Of a DNA stretch of 64,000 bases, positions 1-7,168 are shown piece after piece. The stretch is from JALORV01 sp963754065. Lineage in GTDB: Bacteria; Pseudomonadota; Gammaproteobacteria; Burkholderiales; Burkholderiaceae_F. The first letter of the stretch is position 1, and every line of letters starts with the position of its first letter. A program made the position numbers and the translations under genes. The stretch covers positions 56,797 through 120,796 of the forward strand of contig CAVWFH010000038.1 of NCBI GenBank assembly GCA_963754065.1, given 5' to 3'. The notes under the pieces are model-generated. The model did not search any database and was not told where the DNA came from. It saw only the letters and a program-made list of their open reading frames with translations.

Positions 1-25
1 CGACAACTCCGACGATTCCGCACAT
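1..25 (-). CDS. purF: Amidophosphoribosyltransferase, N-terminal fragment
   Basis: Only the first eight codons are inside the window, reading MCGIVGVV on the minus strand from an ATG at 25. This is the invariant start of glutamine PRPP amidotransferase, the first enzyme of purine synthesis; Cys2 becomes the N-terminal nucleophile of the glutaminase domain once Met is removed. The gene runs off the left edge. It lies 83 bases after cvpA on the same strand, the usual cvpA-purF order in proteobacteria. The identification rests on eight residues plus this neighbour. Confidence 0.85.
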
Positions 26-27
26 AT

Positions 28-76
28 CAGTGCCCGCCCGGCCGCCCGAAGGGCACTGAGCGCCCCCATAGGGGGC
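28..76. repeat. Double hairpin (REP-like) between cvpA and purF
   Basis: Two inverted repeats lie side by side. The first pairs CAGTGCCC (28-35) with GGGCACTG (51-58) across 15 bases. The second pairs GCCCCC (62-67) with GGGGGC (71-76) around the loop ATA. The block fills most of the gap between the cvpA stop and the purF start, with no T-run after it. The layout resembles intergenic palindromic elements of betaproteobacteria or an mRNA-stabilising hairpin. Copy number cannot be judged from this window. Confidence 0.5.
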
Positions 77-108
77 AGCGAACGAAGTGAGCATGGGCGC
101 GATTCATA

Positions 109-612
109 CTAGTTTCCCTGCGATCCCGGCTTCGGCGCATAGCGTGCCAGGGACTGCGGCAACAGCGGCGAGGCGAATCCTACGCTCGCTTGCACCCACG
201 GCAACAACGACGACGCTTGCCACCAGGCCTGACGCGGCGCGCCCGCCGCCACTGCGAGGAGCACGGCCAAGCCGATCACGATCACGCCACGCATCACACC
301 GAAGGTGGCGCCGAGCAGTCGATCCTCAAGGGACAGCTTGGCTGCGGTCAGCATCGCGCGCAGCAGCGCGGCCGCGAGCGCGGCCAGCAGCAGTATGGCC
401 ACGACGATGAAGAGTCCCGCAAACGCCGACCGGGCACCGAGTGGCAGGTCGAGCGGCAGCACCGTTCCCAGCGGCTCGGCAAACCGCAGCGCGAGCAGGA
501 TGCCGACAATCCACCCGGTCAGGGCAAAGAGTTCGCGAACGACGCCGCGCACCAGTCCCAGCAACACCGACAGCCCGAGAAGTGCGACGAGGGCCCAGTC
601 GATGGCAGTCAT
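109..612 (-). CDS. cvpA: CvpA family inner-membrane protein
   Basis: This 167-residue protein has four hydrophobic stretches (roughly residues 5-22, 28-46, 63-88 and 103-123) and the typical CvpA opening in which a helix is followed by GLVRGVVRELFALTGW. CvpA was named for colicin V production; its molecular role is unclear, and it is a conserved inner-membrane protein upstream of purF. The ATG at 612 lies six bases after the SPOR gene stop, so it is probably translated from the accD-folC message. Length is normal for the family. Confidence 0.9.
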   Translation of the reverse strand: MTAIDWALVALLGLSVLLGLVRGVVRELFALTGWIVGILLALRFAEPLGTVLPLDLPLGARSAFAGLFIVVAILLLAALAAALLRAMLTAAKLSLEDRLLGATFGVMRGVIVIGLAVLLAVAAGAPRQAWWQASSLLPWVQASVGFASPLLPQSLARYAPKPGSQGN

Positions 613-618
613 TAAAGC

Positions 619-1377
619 TCAGGCGCCGACGACGTTGGCACTGATGCCGAGCGTCTTCAGCCGTCCCCGCACGCGATCCGCCTCGTCGCGAGTGGCATAT
701 GGCCCGAGCCGGACGCGGTAGCGCACACCTTCGGCGGTCTCGATCTTCTCCGTATAGGACGGCAGTCCCGCCTTCCTGAGTCGCTCGGACAGCTCACGCG
801 CCGCGGTCTCGCTCGACGTTGCCGCCGCCTGCACGGCGAACTTCCCTCCCTTTGTCGGGAGCGGCAGCTTTTCACTGCCTGCCTTCCCCTCGAGCGCGGC
901 AAGGGCCTGCTGTTCCTCGGCTTTCGCCTGTTCGGCAGTGCGTGCCGGCTTGTCCTTCGTCGTTCCGGCCTCCGTCGGCGCTTTAAGTGGCGTGGGGGCG
1001 GCCGGCGTCGCAGGGACCAGGGTCGGCGGGACTTGCACCGGTGCCGCGTCGGGCGGAGGTGTTATCGGTGCGCTGTCCGGAGCTGGAACGGGAGGCAGCG
1101 CGAGGCGCGGCGAAAATTTCGACTTTTCGCTGGGTATGTCGATTGGAATGTTGTCGGGAACCGGCCTCGGCTCGGGATCGAGCACCATAGGTACGACGAT
1201 CACGACCAGCAACAGCAGCGCCGCTGCACCGATCAGACGCCGCCGCGCTCGTGCACGCAGAGACGCGGTGGGATCGGCGCGCGCGCCGGAGTCGTCGTCG
1301 GAGGCCGCGGTGCGGGTGGTACGTAGCTCGGAGGCGTCAGGGGCCTTGTTCTTGCGACGCCAGAAAGCCAGGGACAT
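619..1377 (-). CDS. SPOR domain protein (DedD-like)
   Basis: A basic N-terminus is followed by one membrane helix near residues 48-65, a long Pro/Ala-rich linker, and a C-terminal SPOR domain from about residue 178, with the sequence pattern FAVQAAATSS and a later RVRLGPYATRDEAD. SPOR domains bind denuded septal peptidoglycan, so this single-pass protein probably works in cell division, as DedD does. The ATG at 1377 has a TGGAG box upstream. Its place between folC and cvpA is the standard location of the betaproteobacterial SPOR gene. Confidence 0.85.
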   Translation of the reverse strand: MSLAFWRRKNKAPDASELRTTRTAASDDDSGARADPTASLRARARRRLIGAAALLLLVVIVVPMVLDPEPRPVPDNIPIDIPSEKSKFSPRLALPPVPAPDSAPITPPPDAAPVQVPPTLVPATPAAPTPLKAPTEAGTTKDKPARTAEQAKAEEQQALAALEGKAGSEKLPLPTKGGKFAVQAAATSSETAARELSERLRKAGLPSYTEKIETAEGVRYRVRLGPYATRDEADRVRGRLKTLGISANVVGA

Positions 1378-1397
1378 CCGTGCTCCAGTCGATATCC

Positions 1398-2690
1398 TCA
1401 GGGACCCGAACGGTCATGCGCGCGGATCGCGCGCATCACGTCGGCCACGGTGAGGAAGGAACCGAAGGCCAGAATTCTATCATCGGCCGCTGCGCTTTCC
1501 CGTGCACAGGCATACGCATCGGCGAGTGTGGCGTGCTCGATGATCGACTGCCCGGTTGCAACGCCAACGCCCGCCGCCCGCAGTTGTTGAGCGGTCTGCG
1601 TTGCGCTTGTTCCGCGTGTCCCGGGCGTCGGTCCCACGTGCCAATGATCGATCCTGTTGCCGAGCTTGCCGACAACGCCCGCAATGTCCTTGTCGCCCAG
1701 CATGCCAAACACGGCATGCGTCACCGGAAAGTAACCCATGCTGTCGAGATTTTCTGCGAGCACCGCCGCCGCGTGAGGATTGTGTGCGACATCGAGGATC
1801 GTGGTCGGACGCCCCGGCAGGACCTGGAAGCGCGCGGGAAGCTCTACCGTAAGCAAGCCGTGTCGAACCGCCTGCTGCGAAATGGGCAGTCGCTCGGCGA
1901 GCGCCTCGAGTGCCGCCAGCGCACCGGAAGCGTTCAGCAACTGGTTGGCACCGCGCAGCGCGGGATACGGCAGTCCGCTGCGGCGCACGCGGCGCCCGCC
2001 ATAGGCCCATTGCTGCCGGTCTCCCTGGTAGTTGAAGTCCTGCCCGAATCGCCAGAGATCCGCGCCGATGCGTTCGGCGTGATCAAGCAATGACTGCGGC
2101 GGCCTGGGATCGCTGCAGATGGCCGGGCGACCCGCGCGATAGATGTGGGCCTTTTCCAGCCCGATCGCTTCGCGCGTCGAACCGAGATAGTCGGTGTGAT
2201 CGATGTCCACGGACGTGACGATCGCCACGTCGGCGTCGACCAGGTTGACCGCGTCGAGTCGGCCGCCGAGCCCGACCTCGAGCACCATGGCGTCGAGCCG
2301 GGCCTGCGCGAACAACCGCAGGATCGCCAGCGTGGTGAACTCGAAGTAGGTGAGCGACGTCGCGCCGCGAACCGCTTCGACCGCTTCGAAGCTCTCGATC
2401 AGTTGATCGTCGCTCGCAGGTGTGCCGTCGATGCAGGCCCGCTCGTTGAACTCCAGCAGGTGTGGCGAGGTGTACAGCCCCGTGCGATAGCCCGCGGCGC
2501 GCAGGATGCTGTCAAGCATCGCGCAGGTGGAGCCCTTGCCGTTCGTGCCACCCACGATGACGGTCGACGCAGTCGAGGTGAGATCCAGCCGATCGGCGAC
2601 AACGCGCACCCGGTCCAGCCCGAGATCAATACCCTTCGGGTGCAGACGTTCGAGGCGAGCGAGCCAGTCGGCCAGCGAAAGCGATGTCAA
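1398..2690 (-). CDS. folC: Dihydrofolate synthase / folylpolyglutamate synthase
   Basis: FolC adds glutamate to dihydropteroate and then to tetrahydrofolates. The 430-residue protein has the Mur-ligase P-loop GGTNGKGSTCAML near residues 47-59, the family patterns SPHL and FEFTTLA, and a C-terminal ligase domain with LDVAHNPHAA. The frame opens with TTG at 2690, as no ATG precedes the P-loop; the ribosome site is weak, so the exact start is uncertain. It lies 40 bases after accD and 20 before the SPOR gene, the usual accD-folC-dedD order. Confidence 0.92.
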   Translation of the reverse strand: MTSLSLADWLARLERLHPKGIDLGLDRVRVVADRLDLTSTASTVIVGGTNGKGSTCAMLDSILRAAGYRTGLYTSPHLLEFNERACIDGTPASDDQLIESFEAVEAVRGATSLTYFEFTTLAILRLFAQARLDAMVLEVGLGGRLDAVNLVDADVAIVTSVDIDHTDYLGSTREAIGLEKAHIYRAGRPAICSDPRPPQSLLDHAERIGADLWRFGQDFNYQGDRQQWAYGGRRVRRSGLPYPALRGANQLLNASGALAALEALAERLPISQQAVRHGLLTVELPARFQVLPGRPTTILDVAHNPHAAAVLAENLDSMGYFPVTHAVFGMLGDKDIAGVVGKLGNRIDHWHVGPTPGTRGTSATQTAQQLRAAGVGVATGQSIIEHATLADAYACARESAAADDRILAFGSFLTVADVMRAIRAHDRSGP

Positions 2691-2730
2691 GGCAATCCGT
2701 TGCCGGTGCTGCAGCGGCCGGCTCCCCCAA

Positions 2731-3603
2731 CTACGAAATCGCGTCGGCCGGCTGCTTCAGCAGCAACGCGAGCAGGCGCGCGATCTCGTCGCGCATCTCG
2801 CGCCGGTCGACGATCATGTCGATGGCACCCTTCGTCAGCAGGAACTCGGCGCGCTGAAAGCCTTCGGGGAGTTTCTCGCGCACGGTTTGTTCGATGACGC
2901 GCGGACCGGCAAAGCCGATCAGCGCCTTCGGCTCGGCGATCACGACATCGCCCATGAACGCGAAGCTTGCGGATACACCGCCCATCGTCGGATCGGCCAG
3001 CACCGAGATGAACGGTAGCTTGGCTTCGGCCAGGCGCGCAATCATCGCTGTCGTCTTGGCCATCTGGAACAGCGACAGCAGCCCTTCCTGCATGCGCGCA
3101 CCGCCGGTGGATGTGATGCAGATGAAGGGCACCTTCTGTTCGATAGCCGTCCCGACCCCACGCACGAAACGCTCACCGACCACTGATCCCATCGAACCGC
3201 CCATGAAGTCGAACTCGAAGCACGCTGCCACGATCGGCACCGCGCGTATCGATCCGCCCATGACGACCAGCGCATCGGTCTCGCCGGTTTCCTCCATGGC
3301 CTCCTGCAGGCGCTCGGTGTACTTGCGGCTGTCCTTGAACTTCAGCGCGTCAACCGGCAGGACCTCCTGCCCGATCTCGTAGCGCCCCTCGGCATCCATC
3401 AGCGCATCGAGCCGCTGGCGGGCGCCGATACGAAGGTGGTGCGCACACTTCGGACACACCATCTGCGTCTTTTCGAGCTCGGCGCTGTACAGCACAGCCT
3501 CGCAGCCCGGGCACTTGGTCCACAGGCCCTCAGGGACAACCTTGCGGGCGGAGCCCTCTTCGCGCTTGATGCGCGGCGGAAGAATCTTGTCGATCCAGCT
3601 CAT
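2731..3603 (-). CDS. accD: Acetyl-CoA carboxylase carboxyltransferase beta subunit
   Basis: AccD with AccA transfers the carboxyl group from biotin to acetyl-CoA to form malonyl-CoA, the first step of fatty acid synthesis. The N-terminal zinc ribbon is intact, with Cys31, Cys34, Cys50 and Cys53 (CPGC then CPKC). The crotonase-fold body carries GGARMQEG and the conserved MGGVSASFAFMGD. At 290 residues it has the usual length. The ATG at 3603 follows a GGAG box, 28 bases after the trpA stop; the trpA-accD-folC order is a betaproteobacterial hallmark. Confidence 0.96.
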   Translation of the reverse strand: MSWIDKILPPRIKREEGSARKVVPEGLWTKCPGCEAVLYSAELEKTQMVCPKCAHHLRIGARQRLDALMDAEGRYEIGQEVLPVDALKFKDSRKYTERLQEAMEETGETDALVVMGGSIRAVPIVAACFEFDFMGGSMGSVVGERFVRGVGTAIEQKVPFICITSTGGARMQEGLLSLFQMAKTTAMIARLAEAKLPFISVLADPTMGGVSASFAFMGDVVIAEPKALIGFAGPRVIEQTVREKLPEGFQRAEFLLTKGAIDMIVDRREMRDEIARLLALLLKQPADAIS

Positions 3604-3631
3604 CGTGATACTCCGGACTGTCGTTCTTCCT

Positions 3632-4450
3632 TCATGCCGCCGCCCGGACGGACCCGCCGTCCAAGGCGGAACGAATTTCCCGTACCAGCGCTTCCACGGC
3701 CTCGACCGCGTGTTCGCGCGGCGTCGCTTCCATTTCCTGGATCAACCGCGAGCCGATCACCACGGCATCCGCGACCTGCGCCACGGCGACTGCACTGGCC
3801 GCGTCGCGGATGCCGAAGCCGACGCCGACCGGCACGTTCGTGTGCTTGCGGATCAGCGGCAACTTCGCGGCTACGCTTGCGACGTCCAGGTGACCGGCGC
3901 CGGTGATTCCCTTCAGGCTGACGTAATAGATGTAGCCGGACGCATGGCGCGCGACTTCCTCGATGCGCGGGTCGGTCGACGTCGGCGCAAGCAGGAAGAT
4001 CGGGTCGATGTTGGCCGCTCGCATCTCGATCGCGAAATCCGCACACTCTTCCGGCGGGTAATCGACCACCAGCACGCCATCCACGCCGGCCCCTCTCGCC
4101 GCCGCGGCAAATTCATGCCGGCCCATGCGTTCGATCGGGTTGGCGTAACCCATCAGGACGATTGGGGTCACTGCATCGGACTGGCGGAACTCAGCGACGA
4201 ACCCCAGCGTCTGGCGCAATCCGACGCCGTGCCGGATCGCCCGTTCGGTCGCGCGCTGGATCACCGGGCCGTCGGCCATTGGATCCGAAAACGGTACGCC
4301 GAGTTCGATGACATCCGCACCCGCACGCGCCAGCGCATGGAGCAGCGGAACCGTAAGCGACGGCTCCGGATCACCCGCGGCGATGTACGGAATCAGTCCC
4401 TTGCGGCCGGCCGCTTTCAACTGCGCGAAGCGTTGCCCGATGCGCGACAT
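3632..4450 (-). CDS. trpA: Tryptophan synthase alpha subunit
   Basis: TrpA splits indole-3-glycerol phosphate to indole and glyceraldehyde 3-phosphate and channels indole to TrpB. The catalytic pair falls at Glu49 and Asp60 within ELGVPFSDPMADG, the numbering of the E. coli enzyme. The frame extends further upstream, but the start MSRIGQRF at 4450 is chosen because its ATG shares one base with the trpB stop (TGATG), a clear translational coupling. Length is 272 residues. Confidence 0.95.
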   Translation of the reverse strand: MSRIGQRFAQLKAAGRKGLIPYIAAGDPEPSLTVPLLHALARAGADVIELGVPFSDPMADGPVIQRATERAIRHGVGLRQTLGFVAEFRQSDAVTPIVLMGYANPIERMGRHEFAAAARGAGVDGVLVVDYPPEECADFAIEMRAANIDPIFLLAPTSTDPRIEEVARHASGYIYYVSLKGITGAGHLDVASVAAKLPLIRKHTNVPVGVGFGIRDAASAVAVAQVADAVVIGSRLIQEMEATPREHAVEAVEALVREIRSALDGGSVRAAA

Positions 4451-5712
4451 CAGCGCTCCCCCGCGTGCCGCTCGCGATACTCGAGCGTCGCCTCGCGGCA
4501 CGACGCGCGACAGTAGAACTCCAGTCCGCTCGCCTCGGCAACGATGTGAAGATCCTTGTCGCCACGACCGGACAGGTTCACCAGCAGTACCTTGTCCCTG
4601 GACATCGTCGGCGCAAGTTTTGTCGCATAGGCCAGCGCGTGGCTCGACTCCAGCGCGGGGATGATGCCCTCGATGCGGCAGCAGTCGTGGAAGGCCTTGA
4701 GCGCCTCTTCGTCCGTGGCGCCCACGTAGGTGGCGCGGCCGCTGTCCTTCAACCAGGCGTGCTCCGGGCCGACGCCTGGGTAGTCGAGACCCGCGGACAC
4801 CGAGTGCGTCTCGGTGATCTGACCATTTTCATCCTGCAGCAGATAGGTGCGGTTGCCATGGAGCACACCGGGCGAGCCGCACTGCAGGCTCGCCGCGTGA
4901 CGCATCGTTGTCAGTCCTTCGCCTGCGGCCTCGACTCCGATTAGCCTGACCTGCTCGTCGGGGATGTAGTCGTAGAAAATTCCCATCGCGTTGCTGCCGC
5001 CGCCAACGCAAGCAATGATGACGTCCGGCTGGCGTCCCACCATCTCGGGCATCTGCTGCAGGCATTCCTTGCCGACCACCGAGTTGAAGTCGCGCACCAT
5101 CATCGGGTATGGATGCGGTCCGGCCACCGTGCCGATGATGTAGAAGGTATTCTCGACGTTCGTCACCCAGTCGCGCATCGCTTCGTTCAGTGCGTCCTTC
5201 AGCGTGCGCGAGCCGCTTTCCACTGGCACGACCTCCGCACCCAGCAGCTTCATGCGATAGACGTTGGCGGCCTGGCGCCCGACATCCTCGCTGCCCATGT
5301 ACACGACGCACTTCATGCCGTAACGCGCAGCGACGGTGGCGGTCGCCACGCCGTGTTGCCCCGCACCGGTTTCCGCGATCACGCGGGGCTTGCCCATCCG
5401 CTTCGCCAGCAGGGCCTGACCGATCGTGTTGTTGACCTTGTGCGCGCCGGTGTGATTCAGGTCTTCGCGCTTCAGGTAGATCTGGGCGCCGCCCAGCAAT
5501 TCGCTCCAGCGCTTCGCGTGATAAATCGGGCTCGGACGGCCCACATAGTGTTTCAGCTCGTTCCTGAACTCGGCGACGAAGTCCGGATCGTTCTGATACT
5601 TCGCGTAGGCATCGCGCAGTTCCTGGAGCGCGTGCATCAGTGTTTCAGCGACGAACACGCCACCATAGGGACCGAAATGGCCGCGTTGATCGGGCAGGTC
5701 GTAAGGCTTCAT
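4450..5712 (-). CDS. trpB: Tryptophan synthase beta subunit
   Basis: TrpB condenses indole with serine using pyridoxal phosphate. The Schiff-base lysine is Lys92 in NHTGAHKVNN, and the glycine-rich phosphate-binding loop is seen as CVGGGSNAMG. At 420 residues it is some 15-20 residues longer than many TrpB proteins, owing to a C-terminal tail with two Cys residues (YCRASCREAT). The start overlaps the trpF stop as ATGA, and the stop overlaps trpA as TGATG, so trpF, trpB and trpA are coupled. Confidence 0.96.
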   Translation of the reverse strand: MKPYDLPDQRGHFGPYGGVFVAETLMHALQELRDAYAKYQNDPDFVAEFRNELKHYVGRPSPIYHAKRWSELLGGAQIYLKREDLNHTGAHKVNNTIGQALLAKRMGKPRVIAETGAGQHGVATATVAARYGMKCVVYMGSEDVGRQAANVYRMKLLGAEVVPVESGSRTLKDALNEAMRDWVTNVENTFYIIGTVAGPHPYPMMVRDFNSVVGKECLQQMPEMVGRQPDVIIACVGGGSNAMGIFYDYIPDEQVRLIGVEAAGEGLTTMRHAASLQCGSPGVLHGNRTYLLQDENGQITETHSVSAGLDYPGVGPEHAWLKDSGRATYVGATDEEALKAFHDCCRIEGIIPALESSHALAYATKLAPTMSRDKVLLVNLSGRGDKDLHIVAEASGLEFYCRASCREATLEYRERHAGER

Positions 5713-6341
5713 GCAGTCAGGCCTTCGTCCGCGGCGCGCACGGCCGCGATGAACCGGTTGATGCGTGTTTCGCTCTTTATGCCCGGCGCGTCCTCGACTC
5801 CGCTGCTGACGTCGACGGCATAGGGCCGCAGGTGCCGGATGGCGTCACCGACATTGTCGGCAGTCAGTCCGCCCGCCAGCACCAGGGCTTTCGCCCGTCG
5901 CAGCGGCACGCGCGACCAGTCGAAGCCCTTGCCACTGCCGCCATAAGCCTCGGACGGCGCATCGGCAAGCAGTGCTGCCGCCGAGTGAAACTGACGTTCC
6001 AAGTCTAACAAATCAACCTCGGCATCCATTCGGATCGCACGCAGATATGGCCGACCGTAGCGGCTGCAGGCCGGCTCGTGTTCGTCGCCATGAAACTGCA
6101 GCAGCGCGTCCGGGACCGCAGCGATTGCGCCCTCGACCAGATCGGCGGCGGCATTTACGAACAACAGGACCGGAGTTGCGAACGGCGGCAATCCGCGTGC
6201 AAGCGCCCGCAGACGCGCCGGTGTCACATGGCGTGGACTCTTCGGATAACAGACGAAGCCGACGGCATCCGCGCCCGCAGCCACCGCCGCGGCGACATCC
6301 GCTTCACGTGTCAGTCCACAGATCTTGATCCGCGTTCGCAT
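5709..6341 (-). CDS. trpF: Phosphoribosylanthranilate isomerase
   Basis: TrpF carries out the Amadori rearrangement of phosphoribosylanthranilate in tryptophan synthesis. The protein begins MRTRIKICGLTRE, in which the Cys is the catalytic base, and later shows GFVCYPKSPRHV and the phosphate-binding AGGLTADNV. The open frame reaches 73 codons further upstream, but family length (210 residues) and the KICGLT motif place the start at 6341. That start is inside the 3' end of truA, giving a 38-base overlap. The stop overlaps trpB by four bases. Confidence 0.94.
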   Translation of the reverse strand: MRTRIKICGLTREADVAAAVAAGADAVGFVCYPKSPRHVTPARLRALARGLPPFATPVLLFVNAAADLVEGAIAAVPDALLQFHGDEHEPACSRYGRPYLRAIRMDAEVDLLDLERQFHSAAALLADAPSEAYGGSGKGFDWSRVPLRRAKALVLAGGLTADNVGDAIRHLRPYAVDVSSGVEDAPGIKSETRINRFIAAVRAADEGLTA

Positions 6342-7122
6342 CGAACCAGTGCGGCGTCGAAACGTCCGGAGCCGGTAAATCGAATCGGGCATCGTACTCG
6401 ACCCGAGAAAGATAGAGCCCTGCCGCTCCCAGCGTCGGCGCGGCCTGTGTGCGGTCGCGTGCCGCGAGTACTTCACCGACCCACTCGACAGGCTGCCGGC
6501 CCAGCCCGACGGCCACGAGCGTGCCGGCGATGTTGCGCACCATGTGATGCAGGAATGCATTGGCGGTCGCCCTCACATGCAGCCACCGCCCGCGTCGCCG
6601 CACTTGGAGTTCGTACAGTTCCCGGATCGGCGATGCCGCCTGGCACTCGGCCGATCGAAACGAGGTGAAGTCGTGCGTTCCGACCAGCAGTTCCGCGGCG
6701 CGCTGCATCGCCTGTGCATCGAGCAGACGGAAGACCCAGGTTGCGCGTGCGTGAGCGAGCGGCGAACGCACCGGATCGTTGAGGATCCAGTAGTCGTAGC
6801 TGCGACGCCGCGCGCCGAAGCGCGCATGGAATTCGGGCGTGACCCCACGTGCCCAGCGTACCGAGACCGAAGGAGGAAGGAAGCGGTTGGTGCCGCGCAC
6901 CCACGCGGTCAGCGGACGCTCAACGTCCGTGTCGAAGTGGACGACCTGGTCGATGGCATGCACGCCGGCATCGGTGCGGCCGGCGCAGATCGTGGATACC
7001 GGCTGGCCGCTGAGCTCGGCGAGTGCGCGTTCGAGCGCATCCTGCACCGAGCGCCCGTCGGGCTGAGTCTGCCAGCCGTTGAAGCCGGCGCCGTCGTACT
7101 CGATGCCGAGCGCGATGCGCAC
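6304..7122 (-). CDS. truA: tRNA pseudouridine(38-40) synthase
   Basis: TruA converts uridines 38-40 of the tRNA anticodon arm to pseudouridine. The catalytic aspartate is Asp51 in CAGRTDAGVHA, and the partner patterns FNGWQTQ and HHMVRNIAG are present. The 272-residue frame starts with GTG at 7122, preceded by AAGGGCG. It follows fimV directly and its 3' end overlaps trpF, the common fimV-truA-trpF order of Burkholderiales. Confidence 0.95.
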   Translation of the reverse strand: MRIALGIEYDGAGFNGWQTQPDGRSVQDALERALAELSGQPVSTICAGRTDAGVHAIDQVVHFDTDVERPLTAWVRGTNRFLPPSVSVRWARGVTPEFHARFGARRRSYDYWILNDPVRSPLAHARATWVFRLLDAQAMQRAAELLVGTHDFTSFRSAECQAASPIRELYELQVRRRGRWLHVRATANAFLHHMVRNIAGTLVAVGLGRQPVEWVGEVLAARDRTQAAPTLGAAGLYLSRVEYDARFDLPAPDVSTPHWFDANADQDLWTDT

Positions 7123-7168
7123 GGGGATTCGCCCTTGGGACGGTCCGGCGGGCTCATGCCCGCCGCGT

